64,000 nt of DNA, from NCBI RefSeq assembly GCF_014649375.1, contig NZ_BMSX01000005.1, forward strand, positions 420,373 to 484,372, in the 5' to 3' direction. Below are positions 8,653-16,638 of this stretch, one piece after another. A model generated the notes under the pieces. That model saw nothing but the letters and a program-made list of their open reading frames with translations, was not told the origin of the DNA and ran no database searches. Position 1 is the first letter of the stretch; each line of letters opens with the position of its first letter. This DNA is from Streptomyces aurantiogriseus (GTDB taxonomy: Bacteria > Actinomycetota > Actinomycetes > Streptomycetales > Streptomycetaceae). The position numbers and the translations under genes were made by a program.

Positions 8653-9510
8653 TCAGGCGGCGTCCAGCTCCGCCAGTTCCTCGGCCGTCAGGACGAGTTC
8701 GGTGGCGGCCGCCGAGTCACGGATCGTCTCCGGGCGGCTGGCGCCGGGGATGGGGACGACGGCCGGCGACTTGGCGAGCATCCAGGCCAGGCAGACCCGC
8801 TGCGGACTCACTCCGTGGGCCTCGGCGATCCGGGCGAACGGCGCGTGGACGGAGCCCAGTTCACCGGCCCGGGAGATCCCGCCGAGCGGGCTCCACGGCA
8901 GGAACGCGATGCCGAGCTCGTCGCACAGGCGCAGCTCGGGCTCGCTGGAGCGGAAGGCCGGGGAGAACTGGTTCTGTACGGAGACCAGCCGGCCGCCCAG
9001 GATGTCGTTCGCCAGCTCGATCTGCTCGGGGTTCGCGTTGGAGACGCCGGCCGCGAGGATCTTGCCCTCGTCGAGCAGCTCGCGCACCGCGCCGACGGAC
9101 TCGGCGTACGGGACGCGCGGGTCGGGGCGGTGGAACTGGTACAGGCCGATCGCCTCCACGCCGAGCCGCCGCAGCGAGGCCTCGCAGGCCTCCTTGAGGT
9201 GCCGGGGGCTGCCGTCGAGGGTCCAGCTGCCGTCGCCGGGGCGCAGATGGCCGCCCTTGGTGGCGACCAGGACGTCGCCGCCCCGGTCGTGGGTGGCGAG
9301 GGCCTTGGCGATCAGGGTCTCGTTGTGGCCGACCTCGTCGGCGTCCCGGTGGTAGGCGTCCGCGGTGTCGATCAGCGTCACGCCGGTGTCCAGGGCGGCG
9401 TGCAGGGTGGCGAGGGAGCGTGCCTCGTCGGGTCGTCCCTCGATGGACATGGGCATCGCGCCCAGACCGATCGCGCTGACCTCGACGTCACCGATACGGC
9501 GGGTGTGCAT
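8653..9510 (-). CDS. Aldo/keto reductase
   Basis: This 285-residue NADPH-dependent oxidoreductase of the aldo/keto reductase superfamily shows the catalytic tetrad: Asp48 and Tyr53 (in DTADAYH), Lys85 (ATKGG) and His126 (YQFHRPD). The length is shorter than classic members (about 320) but usual for the YajO/Tas-like actinobacterial group. The ATG at 9510 has AGAGG upstream and starts exactly at the fold's first strand. The open frame continues far upstream on this strand across 12.6 kb, but that extension is the antisense of two other genes. It is divergent from the PucR regulator with 240 bp between, so it might be its target (inference). Confidence 0.9.
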   Translation of the reverse strand: MHTRRIGDVEVSAIGLGAMPMSIEGRPDEARSLATLHAALDTGVTLIDTADAYHRDADEVGHNETLIAKALATHDRGGDVLVATKGGHLRPGDGSWTLDGSPRHLKEACEASLRRLGVEAIGLYQFHRPDPRVPYAESVGAVRELLDEGKILAAGVSNANPEQIELANDILGGRLVSVQNQFSPAFRSSEPELRLCDELGIAFLPWSPLGGISRAGELGSVHAPFARIAEAHGVSPQRVCLAWMLAKSPAVVPIPGASRPETIRDSAAATELVLTAEELAELDAA

Positions 9511-9750
9511 GGCCTTGTGACCTCTTTCGGCTGTCACGGGGAACCGGTGAAGCCCACTGCGCCGACGGGTGGTTGCGGCACACCGGACGTGTTCCAGCCT
9601 GGCTTGGTCGTCGACGGAGGTCCAATGGAAGAAAGCGAACACATTCAGCAGTGGGGGCGCTGAATCCCGGCAGGAGGTGGTGCGGCCGGACCTATCCTCG
9701 TGCCGACCACGCGACACACGTCGCAGCCGACGGCGGGAGGGGCAGGCCCG

Positions 9751-11388
9751 GTGAACGAGGATCCCCCGGCACCGGACGACCCCCCGGCCGCGACGCTGCG
9801 GTCCCTGCTGGCCTTCGAGGACGGCAACGCGCTGCGGCTGCTGTGCGCACCCGCCGCAGCGGACGCCGTCGTACGGCGGATCGCCGTCGGCCTGGACGAT
9901 CTGACGCCCCGCCAGGAAGGCACATTGCTGCTGGCCGTGGGGGCGGCAGCGGAGGCCGGCACCGTGCGGGAGGCCGCACGGCGCGGCGCGTGCGCCGTGG
10001 TCCTGGGCGACGCGGACGCGGCCGGCACGGAGCTGGTGGCGGCGGCCCGGGAGACGGGCGTCGCCCTGCTCGTCCGCGCCGAGGGCACCGGCTGGGCGGA
10101 GGCGGCCGCCCTGCTCAGGTCGGCCCTGAGCTACCTGTCCGTCGGTGACTCGGATGCCGCCGACGCGTTGCGCGGTCCCGAGGCGATCCCGTCCCTCGCC
10201 GCCCTGGCCGCCCGTGTCGCGGCGTACGTGAAGGGATCGATCACGATCGAGGACACGCAGTTGCGCGTCCTGGCCCACTCCGCGACCGGCCCGGACGCCG
10301 ACCCCGTGCGCCGGGCCGTCATCCTCGGCGGCCGGGTGCCCGACTGGCGGGTCGCGGAGCTGCGCCGCAGTGGCCTCCTGCGCGCGCTGTGGACCTCGCG
10401 GGACGTCCTCCACCGGCCCGCCGACGGCGACACGCCCGAGCGGCTGATCGTCGCCGTCCGCAGCGGGCAGGAGGTCCTCGGTTCGATCTGGGCCGCCGCG
10501 GACGGTACCGCCCTGGCCCCGGACGCCGCCCGCCACCTGCGCACGGCCGCCGGCCTGGCCGCCCCGCTGCTGGTGCGGGAGCGGCTGCGCGAGAGCGGTA
10601 CGGCGCACCGACGGGAGGCCGCGCTGCGGGGCCTGCTGCACGGGCTCGGGGACCGCCGCACCCACGCCTGGTCGCTGGGCCTGTCCCCGGACGCGCCCTG
10701 CGCGGTCGTCGTGGCCGAGCGGGACGCCACCGGGCGGGTGGACGACCGGGCCCTGGACGTCCTCGTGCTGGAGCTCGCGGCCCACCGTCCCGGCACGGGC
10801 GTCCTGCGGGACGGCGACCGGCTCACGCTGCTGCTCACCGGTGACGCCTCGGCCACGGACCACGAGGCCGCCGTCCTGGCCGTCGTCCGGGGCCTCGACG
10901 CGGTGGTCTCGTCGCTGCCGGACTGTGCTCCGGTGTGGCTGGGGATGGGTCCGGTCGTGCCGCCGGAGCGGGCTGCGGAGTCGCACGAGCGGGCCGTGCT
11001 GGTCCTCAGGGCGCTGCGGGAAAGGGAGGCGCGTACCGCGCGGGCCGGGAGAGCCCGGCCCGCGCGGTACGCGGACGCCGCCGGTGCGGGTCCCGCGCTG
11101 GAGGTGCTGCGGGTCCTGGACGCGGTGCGGCCGGTGTGGGAGTCCGGGAGCGGGCCGGTCCACGACCTGATCCGCGCGGACCTCGCCGACGGCGGGGACC
11201 TCGTGCGGACCCTTGCCGCGTACCTCGACTGCGGAGGCGACGTCCCAGCGGCGGCCCGGCGGCTCGTCGTGCACCCCAACACGCTGCGCTACCGCCTCGG
11301 CCGCGTGCGCACCCACCACGCGGTGGACCTGGACGACCCCGACACACGGCTGCTGCTGACGCTCGCGGCGCGCCTGACGGCTCCGTGA
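9751..11388 (+). CDS. PucR-family transcriptional regulator
   Basis: The 545-residue protein has an N-terminal purine-catabolism-regulator-like domain, a middle region, and a C-terminal helix-turn-helix of the PucR/CdaR type. In the latter, the LDCGGDVPAAARRLVVHPN stretch and NTLRYRLGRVR are characteristic. Such proteins activate genes for purine, amino acid or sugar-acid use. GTG at 9751 was chosen for GGGAGGGG nine bases upstream; it removes a 17-codon extension without a site. The PLP-dependent decarboxylase-like gene lies 120 bp downstream on the same strand, and the aldo/keto reductase is divergent. Either may be its target. Confidence 0.85.
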   Translation: MNEDPPAPDDPPAATLRSLLAFEDGNALRLLCAPAAADAVVRRIAVGLDDLTPRQEGTLLLAVGAAAEAGTVREAARRGACAVVLGDADAAGTELVAAARETGVALLVRAEGTGWAEAAALLRSALSYLSVGDSDAADALRGPEAIPSLAALAARVAAYVKGSITIEDTQLRVLAHSATGPDADPVRRAVILGGRVPDWRVAELRRSGLLRALWTSRDVLHRPADGDTPERLIVAVRSGQEVLGSIWAAADGTALAPDAARHLRTAAGLAAPLLVRERLRESGTAHRREAALRGLLHGLGDRRTHAWSLGLSPDAPCAVVVAERDATGRVDDRALDVLVLELAAHRPGTGVLRDGDRLTLLLTGDASATDHEAAVLAVVRGLDAVVSSLPDCAPVWLGMGPVVPPERAAESHERAVLVLRALREREARTARAGRARPARYADAAGAGPALEVLRVLDAVRPVWESGSGPVHDLIRADLADGGDLVRTLAAYLDCGGDVPAAARRLVVHPNTLRYRLGRVRTHHAVDLDDPDTRLLLTLAARLTAP

Positions 11389-11508
11389 CGTTGTGCGCCA
11401 CGACGAAGGTTCCGGTTGCCTTTGTGCGGGCGCCCAAAGACGTACGGCCTCGCAGCGGCGAACCTGGAGGTGACCGCTCGCATCCGGCACACCGAAGGAG
11501 ACCAGGAC

Positions 11509-12855
11509 GTGTCGCTCCACCTCGAGAACGGCGCCTCGCGCGTCGCGCCCGTCGTCCGCCAGGCCGTCGCCGACGGGCTGCTCGGCGAGGACCGGCCGCT
11601 GGCCGGGTTCGTCGACGTCCAGGGCGTGCGCGACAGCGTCGCCGGCCTGCACGAGGCGTTCGGGCAGGTCCCGGAGGTGCTGCACACCTTCGCGGCCAAG
11701 GCCTGCGCGCTGGTGCCGGTGCTGCGGCTGCTCGCCGACGCCGGGATGGGCTGCGAGGTGGCGAGCCCGGGCGAGCTGCGGCTGGCGCTGGACGCCGGTT
11801 TCGAGCCGGCGCGGATCGTGCTGGACTCGCCGGCCAAGACCCGCCAGGAGATCCGCGAGGCCCTCGCCCTCGGCGTCGCCCTCAACGCCGACAACCTCGC
11901 CGAACTCGAACGCGTCGACGCCCTGCGCCCGGCCGAGTGCGCGTCCGTCGTCGGGCTGCGGGTCAACCCACAGGTCGGCAGCGGCGCCATCGGAGCGATG
12001 AGCACCGCGACGGAGCACTCCAAGTTCGGCGTGGCGCTGCGCGATCCGGGCGCCCGCGCGCGGGTCGTCGAGGCCTTCGCGCGGCGGCCGTGGCTGACCC
12101 GGCTGCACGCGCACGTCGGCTCGCAGGGCTGCCCGCTGCCGCTGATCGCCGAGGGCGTCGCCGCCCTCCACCACCTCGCCGAGGAGATCAACGCCCACGT
12201 CGGCGGCCGGCAGATCACCAGCCTCGACCTGGGCGGCGGCCTCCCGGTGAACTTCACCGACGACACGGTCACCCCCACCTACGCCGACTACGTCGCCGCG
12301 CTCACCGCCGCCGAACCGGCCCTGCTGGACGGCCGCTACCGGCTGGTCACCGAGTTCGGCCGCTCCCTGCTCGCCAAGAACGGCTTCCTCGCGGCACGCG
12401 TGGAGTACGTGAAGGACGCGGGAGGCCGCCGTATCGCCCTCACCCACGCCGGCGGGCAGGTCGCCACCCGCACGGTCTTCATGCCGGGCGCCTGGCCGCT
12501 GCGCGTGTCCGCCCACGGGCCGGACGGCTCGCCGAAGCGGACGCCCCTGCTGCCCCAGGACGTCGCCGGGCCCCTCTGCTTCGCCGGGGACGTCGTGGCG
12601 CACGAGCGCCCGCTGCCCGAACTCGCCGAGGGAGACCTGGTCGTGCTGCACGACACGGGCGCCTACTACTTCTCGGCGCCCTGGGCGTACAACAGCCTGC
12701 CCCGGCCGGGTGTGTACGGGTATCTGCAGCGGGACGACCGGGTCACGTTCGCCACGGTCCGCCGGGCGCAGACGGTGCGGGAGATCTCCATGGAGAGCGG
12801 ACTGGCACAGGCGGACGCCCTGCTGAGCGGTTTCACAGCTCCTTCACTGCCCTGA
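11509..12855 (+). CDS. Fold-type III PLP-dependent decarboxylase-like protein
   Basis: This 448-residue protein resembles diaminopimelate/ornithine/arginine decarboxylases. PLP would bind Lys64 (HTFAAKAC). A glycine-rich phosphate loop is seen in SLDLGGGLPV, and the C-terminal CFAGDVV and DTGAYYFS motifs correspond to the family's second active-site half. The usual Streptomyces lysA sits in a conserved operon with hom and thrC, which is not here. This is therefore probably a paralogue acting on another basic or branched amino acid (inference). The GTG start has a GAAGGAGA site. It follows the PucR gene by 120 bp. Confidence 0.8.
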   Translation: MSLHLENGASRVAPVVRQAVADGLLGEDRPLAGFVDVQGVRDSVAGLHEAFGQVPEVLHTFAAKACALVPVLRLLADAGMGCEVASPGELRLALDAGFEPARIVLDSPAKTRQEIREALALGVALNADNLAELERVDALRPAECASVVGLRVNPQVGSGAIGAMSTATEHSKFGVALRDPGARARVVEAFARRPWLTRLHAHVGSQGCPLPLIAEGVAALHHLAEEINAHVGGRQITSLDLGGGLPVNFTDDTVTPTYADYVAALTAAEPALLDGRYRLVTEFGRSLLAKNGFLAARVEYVKDAGGRRIALTHAGGQVATRTVFMPGAWPLRVSAHGPDGSPKRTPLLPQDVAGPLCFAGDVVAHERPLPELAEGDLVVLHDTGAYYFSAPWAYNSLPRPGVYGYLQRDDRVTFATVRRAQTVREISMESGLAQADALLSGFTAPSLP

Positions 12856-12924
12856 CGGCGTTCCCACGCATCAGCGGCGCGATTCGGAGCACCCGGTTCC
12901 TGTCCGCCTGACAAGGAGAACACC

Positions 12925-13128
12925 GTGCTGTGGGTCGCGATACTACTGTTGCCGATCCTGTCCGTCCTGCTCGTGGTCATGGACCGCGTCGAGGATCGTC
13001 TGTCCGCGCCCGCCCCGGCCGGGCCGCGGCATGCCGCGCACAAGCGGCATCTGCGTCTGGTCCGGGGCACCGCCGAGAGCGGGGAACCGGCCGCGGACAA
13101 GGGCCGGTCGGAGCCCCGGGCGGCCTGA
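12925..13128 (+). CDS. Small single-span membrane protein, unknown function
   Basis: The 67-residue product has one N-terminal hydrophobic helix (VAILLLPILSVLLVVM) and a charged, Ala/Arg-rich cytoplasmic tail. The GTG start has AAGGAG nine bases upstream. The type is common in Streptomyces, but I do not recognise a named family. It lies 69 bp after the decarboxylase-like gene and is followed by a perfect terminator hairpin, so it probably ends that transcript. Confidence 0.6.
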   Translation: MLWVAILLLPILSVLLVVMDRVEDRLSAPAPAGPRHAAHKRHLRLVRGTAESGEPAADKGRSEPRAA

Positions 13129-13148
13129 CCGACCCCGGACTCCCCTTC

Positions 13149-13187
13149 GGCGCCGTCCGTGTGCGAGGCTCGCACACGGACGGCGCC
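13149..13187 (+). terminator. Perfect 18-bp terminator hairpin
   Basis: GGCGCCGTCCGTGTGCGA (13149-13166) is followed by a 3-base loop and its exact complement (13170-13187). It lies 20 bp after the small membrane protein gene and before the next promoter, so it should end the PucR/decarboxylase transcript. Confidence 0.75.
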
Positions 13188-13236
13188 GCTCATGACGTCG
13201 GCCTCACCTCCACCGGCAGCAGGGAGAGTCAGCGAC

Positions 13237-14121
13237 ATGCGCATCGGTCTGCTCGGCACCGGCCCCTGGGCGCAGATGGTCCACGCCCCTGTCCTCGGCG
13301 CGCACGAAGGCCTCGACTTCGCCGGCGTCTGGGGCCGCCGCCCCGCCGCCGCGAAGGAACTGGCCGACCGTCACGGCACCCGGGCGTACGACGAGGTCGA
13401 CGCCCTGCTCGCGGACGTGGACGCGGTCGCGGTCGCCCTGCCACCGGACGTGCAGGCGGAGCTCGCCGTCCGGGCCGCCGAGGCCGGGTGCCATCTGCTG
13501 CTCGACAAGCCGCTCGCGGCGACGGTGGCGGGGGCGCAGGCGGTGGCCCGGGCCGTGCGGGAGGCGCAGGTCGCCTCGGTCGTCTTCTTCACCACCCGCT
13601 TCCTGCCCGAGCCGGAGGCGTGGATAGCCCAACAGGCCTCCACGGGCGGGTGGTTCACGGGGCACGCGCAGTGGCTGGGGGCGGTGTTCACGGGGGACAG
13701 CCCGTTCGCCACGCCGTGGCGCCGGGAGAAGGGCGCCCTGTGGGACGTCGGGCCGCACGCGCTGTCCGTGCTGCTGCCGGTCCTGGGCGACGTCCGCCGG
13801 GTGTCGGCGGCGGGGCGCGGGCCCGGGGACACCGTGCACGTCGTCCTGGACCACGTCGGCGGTGCCTCCAGCACGCTGACGCTCAGCCTGACGGCCCCGC
13901 CCTCGGCGGCGGGCGCCGCCGTCGAGATCCGTGGCGGGGCCGGGGTGGTCCGGCTTCCCGAGAGCGCCTCGGACGCCGCCACCGCCCTCGGCCGGGCCGC
14001 GGACGCGCTGGGCGCCGCGGCCCGTGACGGCCGACCGCACGCGTGCGACGCGGCGTTCGGCCTGCGGGTCACCGAGGTACTCGCCGAGGCCGAGGCCCTG
14101 TTGGGCGGCGGCGCCGGCTGA
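13237..14121 (+). CDS. Gfo/Idh/MocA-family oxidoreductase
   Basis: The 294-residue protein has an N-terminal Rossmann fold with MRIGLLGTGPWAQ and the family motif LLDKPLA near residue 88, the lysine being the usual catalytic residue. The C-terminal alpha/beta domain is shorter than average. These enzymes oxidise or reduce sugars, inositols or biliverdin-like substrates with NAD(P). No partner gene shows the substrate. ATG at 13237 has AGGGAGAG ten bases upstream and starts directly at the Rossmann strand. It converges on the GlsB-type membrane protein with 21 bp between. Confidence 0.85.
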   Translation: MRIGLLGTGPWAQMVHAPVLGAHEGLDFAGVWGRRPAAAKELADRHGTRAYDEVDALLADVDAVAVALPPDVQAELAVRAAEAGCHLLLDKPLAATVAGAQAVARAVREAQVASVVFFTTRFLPEPEAWIAQQASTGGWFTGHAQWLGAVFTGDSPFATPWRREKGALWDVGPHALSVLLPVLGDVRRVSAAGRGPGDTVHVVLDHVGGASSTLTLSLTAPPSAAGAAVEIRGGAGVVRLPESASDAATALGRAADALGAAARDGRPHACDAAFGLRVTEVLAEAEALLGGGAG

Positions 14122-14142
14122 GTACGCGGTGGTCGTGGCCGG

Positions 14143-14439
14143 TCAGGCGTGCCGGTGCGTGTGCCGGCGCGAGTGCGAGTGCCGGTTGCCGGCGACGGCC
14201 CGGTAGAGGACCAGCAGGATGAGCGAGCCGACGATCGCGGCGATCCAGGTGGACAGGTCGAAGAAGCCGTCGATCGAGTCCACCCCGAAGATCACCTTGC
14301 CCAGCCATCCGCCGAGCAGACCACCGGCGATACCGATGAGCATCGTGACGATGAAGCCGCCCGGGTCCTTCCCGGGCAGCAGCAACTTGGCGATGGCACC
14401 GGCGAGCAGGCCTATCAGAATCCAGGCGATGATGCCCAC
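14143..14439 (-). CDS. GlsB/YeaQ/YmgE-family stress-response membrane protein
   Basis: The 98-residue membrane protein has three hydrophobic helices and the family pattern GIIAWILIGLLAGAIAK, PGKDPGG and IGIAGGLLGGWLG. This transglycosylase-associated family is induced by stress in many bacteria; its mechanism is unclear. I chose GTG at 14439 because GGGAGGATCC directly precedes it and homologues begin MGII. A nearby ATG at 14451 overlaps that ribosome binding site. The C-terminal tail is His/Arg/Ser-rich (SHSRRHTHRHA), which is longer than usual. Confidence 0.85.
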   Translation of the reverse strand: MGIIAWILIGLLAGAIAKLLLPGKDPGGFIVTMLIGIAGGLLGGWLGKVIFGVDSIDGFFDLSTWIAAIVGSLILLVLYRAVAGNRHSHSRRHTHRHA

Positions 14440-14519
14440 GGATCCTCCCATCTCCGTCGGAACAGGTGTACTTCTCCCGAATGCACAGACACGGGATCCG
14501 CAAACCTTCCGACACTTTC

Positions 14520-14849
14520 TCAGTCGTCGTTGAACGACTCCTCGCTCCACCGGAACCAAGCCCGGTCCCCCTCGATGTGCAGCAGGAACTCGGGGACCGG
14601 GCCGTCGGGCGAAGTGAGCGACACACGGCGCCTGATCTCTGCGTACACGGCCTCCCACTCCTCCAGGTTCGCGTCCAGGTCGTTGTTCAGCAAAGCGAGT
14701 TCACGGGAGAAGAGGGGTTCGACGGCGCCGTACGCCGGGCCCGGGCGGAAGCGTCCCGACAGCCAGGGGAAGTCCCCGTCGTCGATGACGATCTCCCCTG
14801 CCCGCTCCTCGCCGCAGTCGAGGTACCAGATTCCGCCGTCGAACCCCAT
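14520..14849 (-). CDS. Conserved small acidic protein, unknown function
   Basis: The 109-residue soluble acidic protein begins GFDGGIWYLDCGEERAGE and ends WFRWSEESFNDD. It is rich in Trp and acidic residues and has no membrane segment or signal. Codon bias is strongly GC at third positions, which supports real coding. ATG at 14849 has GGAGG upstream at good spacing, whereas the GTG just before it is too close. I do not recognise a family. It lies 46 bp downstream of the GNAT gene on the same strand, so the two may be cotranscribed. Confidence 0.65.
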   Translation of the reverse strand: MGFDGGIWYLDCGEERAGEIVIDDGDFPWLSGRFRPGPAYGAVEPLFSRELALLNNDLDANLEEWEAVYAEIRRRVSLTSPDGPVPEFLLHIEGDRAWFRWSEESFNDD

Positions 14850-14895
14850 CACGCCTCCGTGCTCACTCGTGGCCGGTCACCGCGGGGACAGCTTG

Positions 14896-15786
14896 TCAGG
14901 GCACCGCGTAGAAGTTCACCCGCTCCCGGACGACCGGATAGCCGGCCTTCGTGAAGTGGGCGGCCATGGGGAAGTTGCCCTGGTCCGTGGCGCCGGCGAT
15001 GAACTCGGCGCCGCGTTCGACGAGATAGTGGGTGCACTCGGCGAGCAGGTCGTAGGCGTATCCGTGGCCCCGGTGTTCCGGCAGGACGCCGATGAAGCCG
15101 ATGCAGGGGCCGGAGGGATTGTGGGCCGGGATGTGGAGGCCGGCGAGGTCTCCGGCCGGGGTGCGCGCGACCTGCCACCACTCCCTCGGGGACGGGCACC
15201 AGCGGAAGAAGTCCAGTTCCTCCTGGGCCGCGAGGTCGAGGCCGCCCTTCTCGATGGCCTTGCGGGCATGGGCGTCGAGGGTGACGGAGTGGATGCGGCG
15301 CAGCGCGTCGAAGAAGACCGCGTCGTCCGGTTCGGGGGCGAACTCCAGGCGGCCGGGGCGTTCGGGCAGGCCGCACTCCGGTGTCCAGCGGTAGAGGAAG
15401 CGTTCCACCAGCGGGGTGTGGCCGGCCGCGCGGGCGGCGGTGAAGCAGTCCTCGGCTGCGGAGCGCCGCACCGGGTCCTCGCGCCAGCCGGGGGGCAGGT
15501 CCAGTTCCAGGTCGACGCGCCAGGGGGCGGTGCGCAGGAGTTCGGCGCCCGCCCGCGACTCGCCGTCGGCGCAGTCGAACCAGTTGACGAGGAGCGGCTC
15601 GGTGTCGTCGGGCCCGCCCCACCAGGCGGCGCGGGCGACGACCCGGCCGTCGCGCAGGGCCACACGCTTCCACTCAGGGCGGTGCACGGTGCCCCGGTGC
15701 CTCTCGCGGAGGCCGAACGGGTCGGGCAGGGTGTCGAACAGATGGACGTCGCTCTCGTCGAGCGCGCGGATGACCAGATCGGTCAC
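14896..15786 (-). CDS. GNAT-family N-acetyltransferase
   Basis: The 296-residue protein carries a GNAT domain in its C-terminal half. IGFIGVLPEHRGHGYAYDL is the acetyl-CoA binding motif A (about residues 225-243), and GATDQGNFPMAAHFTKAGY resembles motif B. The N-terminal 150 residues look like a second, degenerate GNAT fold, so it may be a tandem-domain enzyme. The substrate is unknown. The GTG start has GGAGGAATCC immediately upstream. A short well-initiated leader ORF lies 56 bp upstream of the start, suggesting control at the 5' leader. Confidence 0.8.
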   Translation of the reverse strand: MTDLVIRALDESDVHLFDTLPDPFGLRERHRGTVHRPEWKRVALRDGRVVARAAWWGGPDDTEPLLVNWFDCADGESRAGAELLRTAPWRVDLELDLPPGWREDPVRRSAAEDCFTAARAAGHTPLVERFLYRWTPECGLPERPGRLEFAPEPDDAVFFDALRRIHSVTLDAHARKAIEKGGLDLAAQEELDFFRWCPSPREWWQVARTPAGDLAGLHIPAHNPSGPCIGFIGVLPEHRGHGYAYDLLAECTHYLVERGAEFIAGATDQGNFPMAAHFTKAGYPVVRERVNFYAVP

Positions 15787-15841
15787 GGATTCCTCCGGGA
15801 TGCGTCACTGCGTGATGCGCTCCCGGTCGGTCTGACGTCGG

Positions 15842-15898
15842 TCAGACTCGGCACGCCGGGGTCACGGTGAGGGAGCGCGGGACGGGTGTGTACTGCAT
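15842..15898 (-). CDS. 18-residue leader peptide upstream of the GNAT gene
   Basis: The short ORF encodes MQYTPVPRSLTVTPACRV. It has an unusually strong ribosome binding site (GGAAGGAGG, eight bases before the ATG) and sits 56 bp upstream of the GNAT gene on the same strand. Streptomyces has many such uORF leader peptides ending near CR. They may act through attenuation or translation coupling. The peptide is seen; its regulatory role is inferred. Confidence 0.5.
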   Translation of the reverse strand: MQYTPVPRSLTVTPACRV

Positions 15899-16365
15899 GG
15901 CGCTCGCCTCCTTCCGTGAGTCTTCGGGCGTGCGGTCACACCGTAGGAGTGCGGCTCCCGGGCCGTCCACCGGTTTTTCCCGCCCCTCCCCGGCCCCGAG
16001 GCTCTCCTCCTCCGTCGTCTCCGTCGTCTCCGTCGTCTCCGGAGGGCACGGGCGGGCAAGGTCGCCGATGACGATCACGAAGTGGTGGGCGCACAGTCGC
16101 CGAGTGGCGCGGGATGCCTCAAGGGGCTGGGAACGCTCCGAGTGATTCGGGAGGCACCGATGCAGCCCATTAGACGTCCCGGCGCGGGGCCCGGCATCCC
16201 GAGCCGCTCACGCATCGGGGGTTACGTTCCGGCTCCGGGCGGTACTCCTGCGGCAAGGGAGCGTCCGCCTCCGGATGCAGGCTGCGCTTCCGCGTTGAAT
16301 GGTGTTAGTGGACCCAATGAAAGCACCGGGTCCGAAGCAGCCCTCCGGACCGAGGAGCAGAGACC
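15899..16365. other. 467-bp region without a supported gene
   Basis: This divergent region between the GNAT leader peptide and the 16366 gene should hold the promoters of both. I see a 9-bp tandem repeat (16008-16041) and no convincing ORF, tRNA or riboswitch. A short ORF across the repeat exists only because the unit is a multiple of three. Confidence 0.5.
16008..16041. repeat. 9-bp tandem repeat (TCCGTCGTC-type)
   Basis: About three and a half copies of a CTCCGTCGT unit lie in the non-coding region upstream of the leader peptide. The array is a small microsatellite and could vary by slippage. Confidence 0.7.
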
Positions 16366-16572
16366 ATGTCGACCTCACAGCCCGACGCCTCCCGGCCGTC
16401 CCCCGACCGCGTCACCCCGGACAACCTGCTCCACACCCGCACCGGCACCGAGGTGTCGCCGGAGGACATGGTCCTGGCCGCGGGCCGGGACCTCACCCCG
16501 CGCAACCTCGAGTGGGCGCGGCGCAAGCTCGACGAGGAGGGCCCTAACGCGATCGAGAAGCTGCTGCCGTGA
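16366..16572 (+). CDS. Conserved 68-residue soluble protein, unknown function
   Basis: The small hydrophilic protein has an unstructured N-terminus and a helical end with PEDMVLAAGRDLTPRNLEWA and KLDEEGPNAIEKLLP. The ATG has GAGGAGCAGAG just upstream. Codon usage is typical. I recognise the style of a small conserved Streptomyces protein but not a function. It precedes sthA by 66 bp on the same strand, so cotranscription is plausible. Confidence 0.65.
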   Translation: MSTSQPDASRPSPDRVTPDNLLHTRTGTEVSPEDMVLAAGRDLTPRNLEWARRKLDEEGPNAIEKLLP

Positions 16573-16638
16573 CCGTGTGACGGGTCGTCTCCGGTCCACC
16601 CTTTCGAAGGGAGCCTCCGGGCTGTCAGACTCCGGAGG

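Noticed and set aside
8653..12651. A 1332-codon open frame on the minus strand that continues upstream of the aldo/keto reductase
   Set aside because: Beyond 9510 it is antisense to the PucR and decarboxylase-like genes, is rich in Arg/Gly/Ala/Pro and shows no family motif. Only its C-terminal 285 residues are a gene.
15842..16078. 78-residue minus-strand ORF including the TCCGTCGTC repeat
   Set aside because: Its N-terminal part has no ribosome binding site and consists of repeat-derived Thr/Glu residues. Only the last 18 codons have a strong start, and they are kept as a leader peptide.
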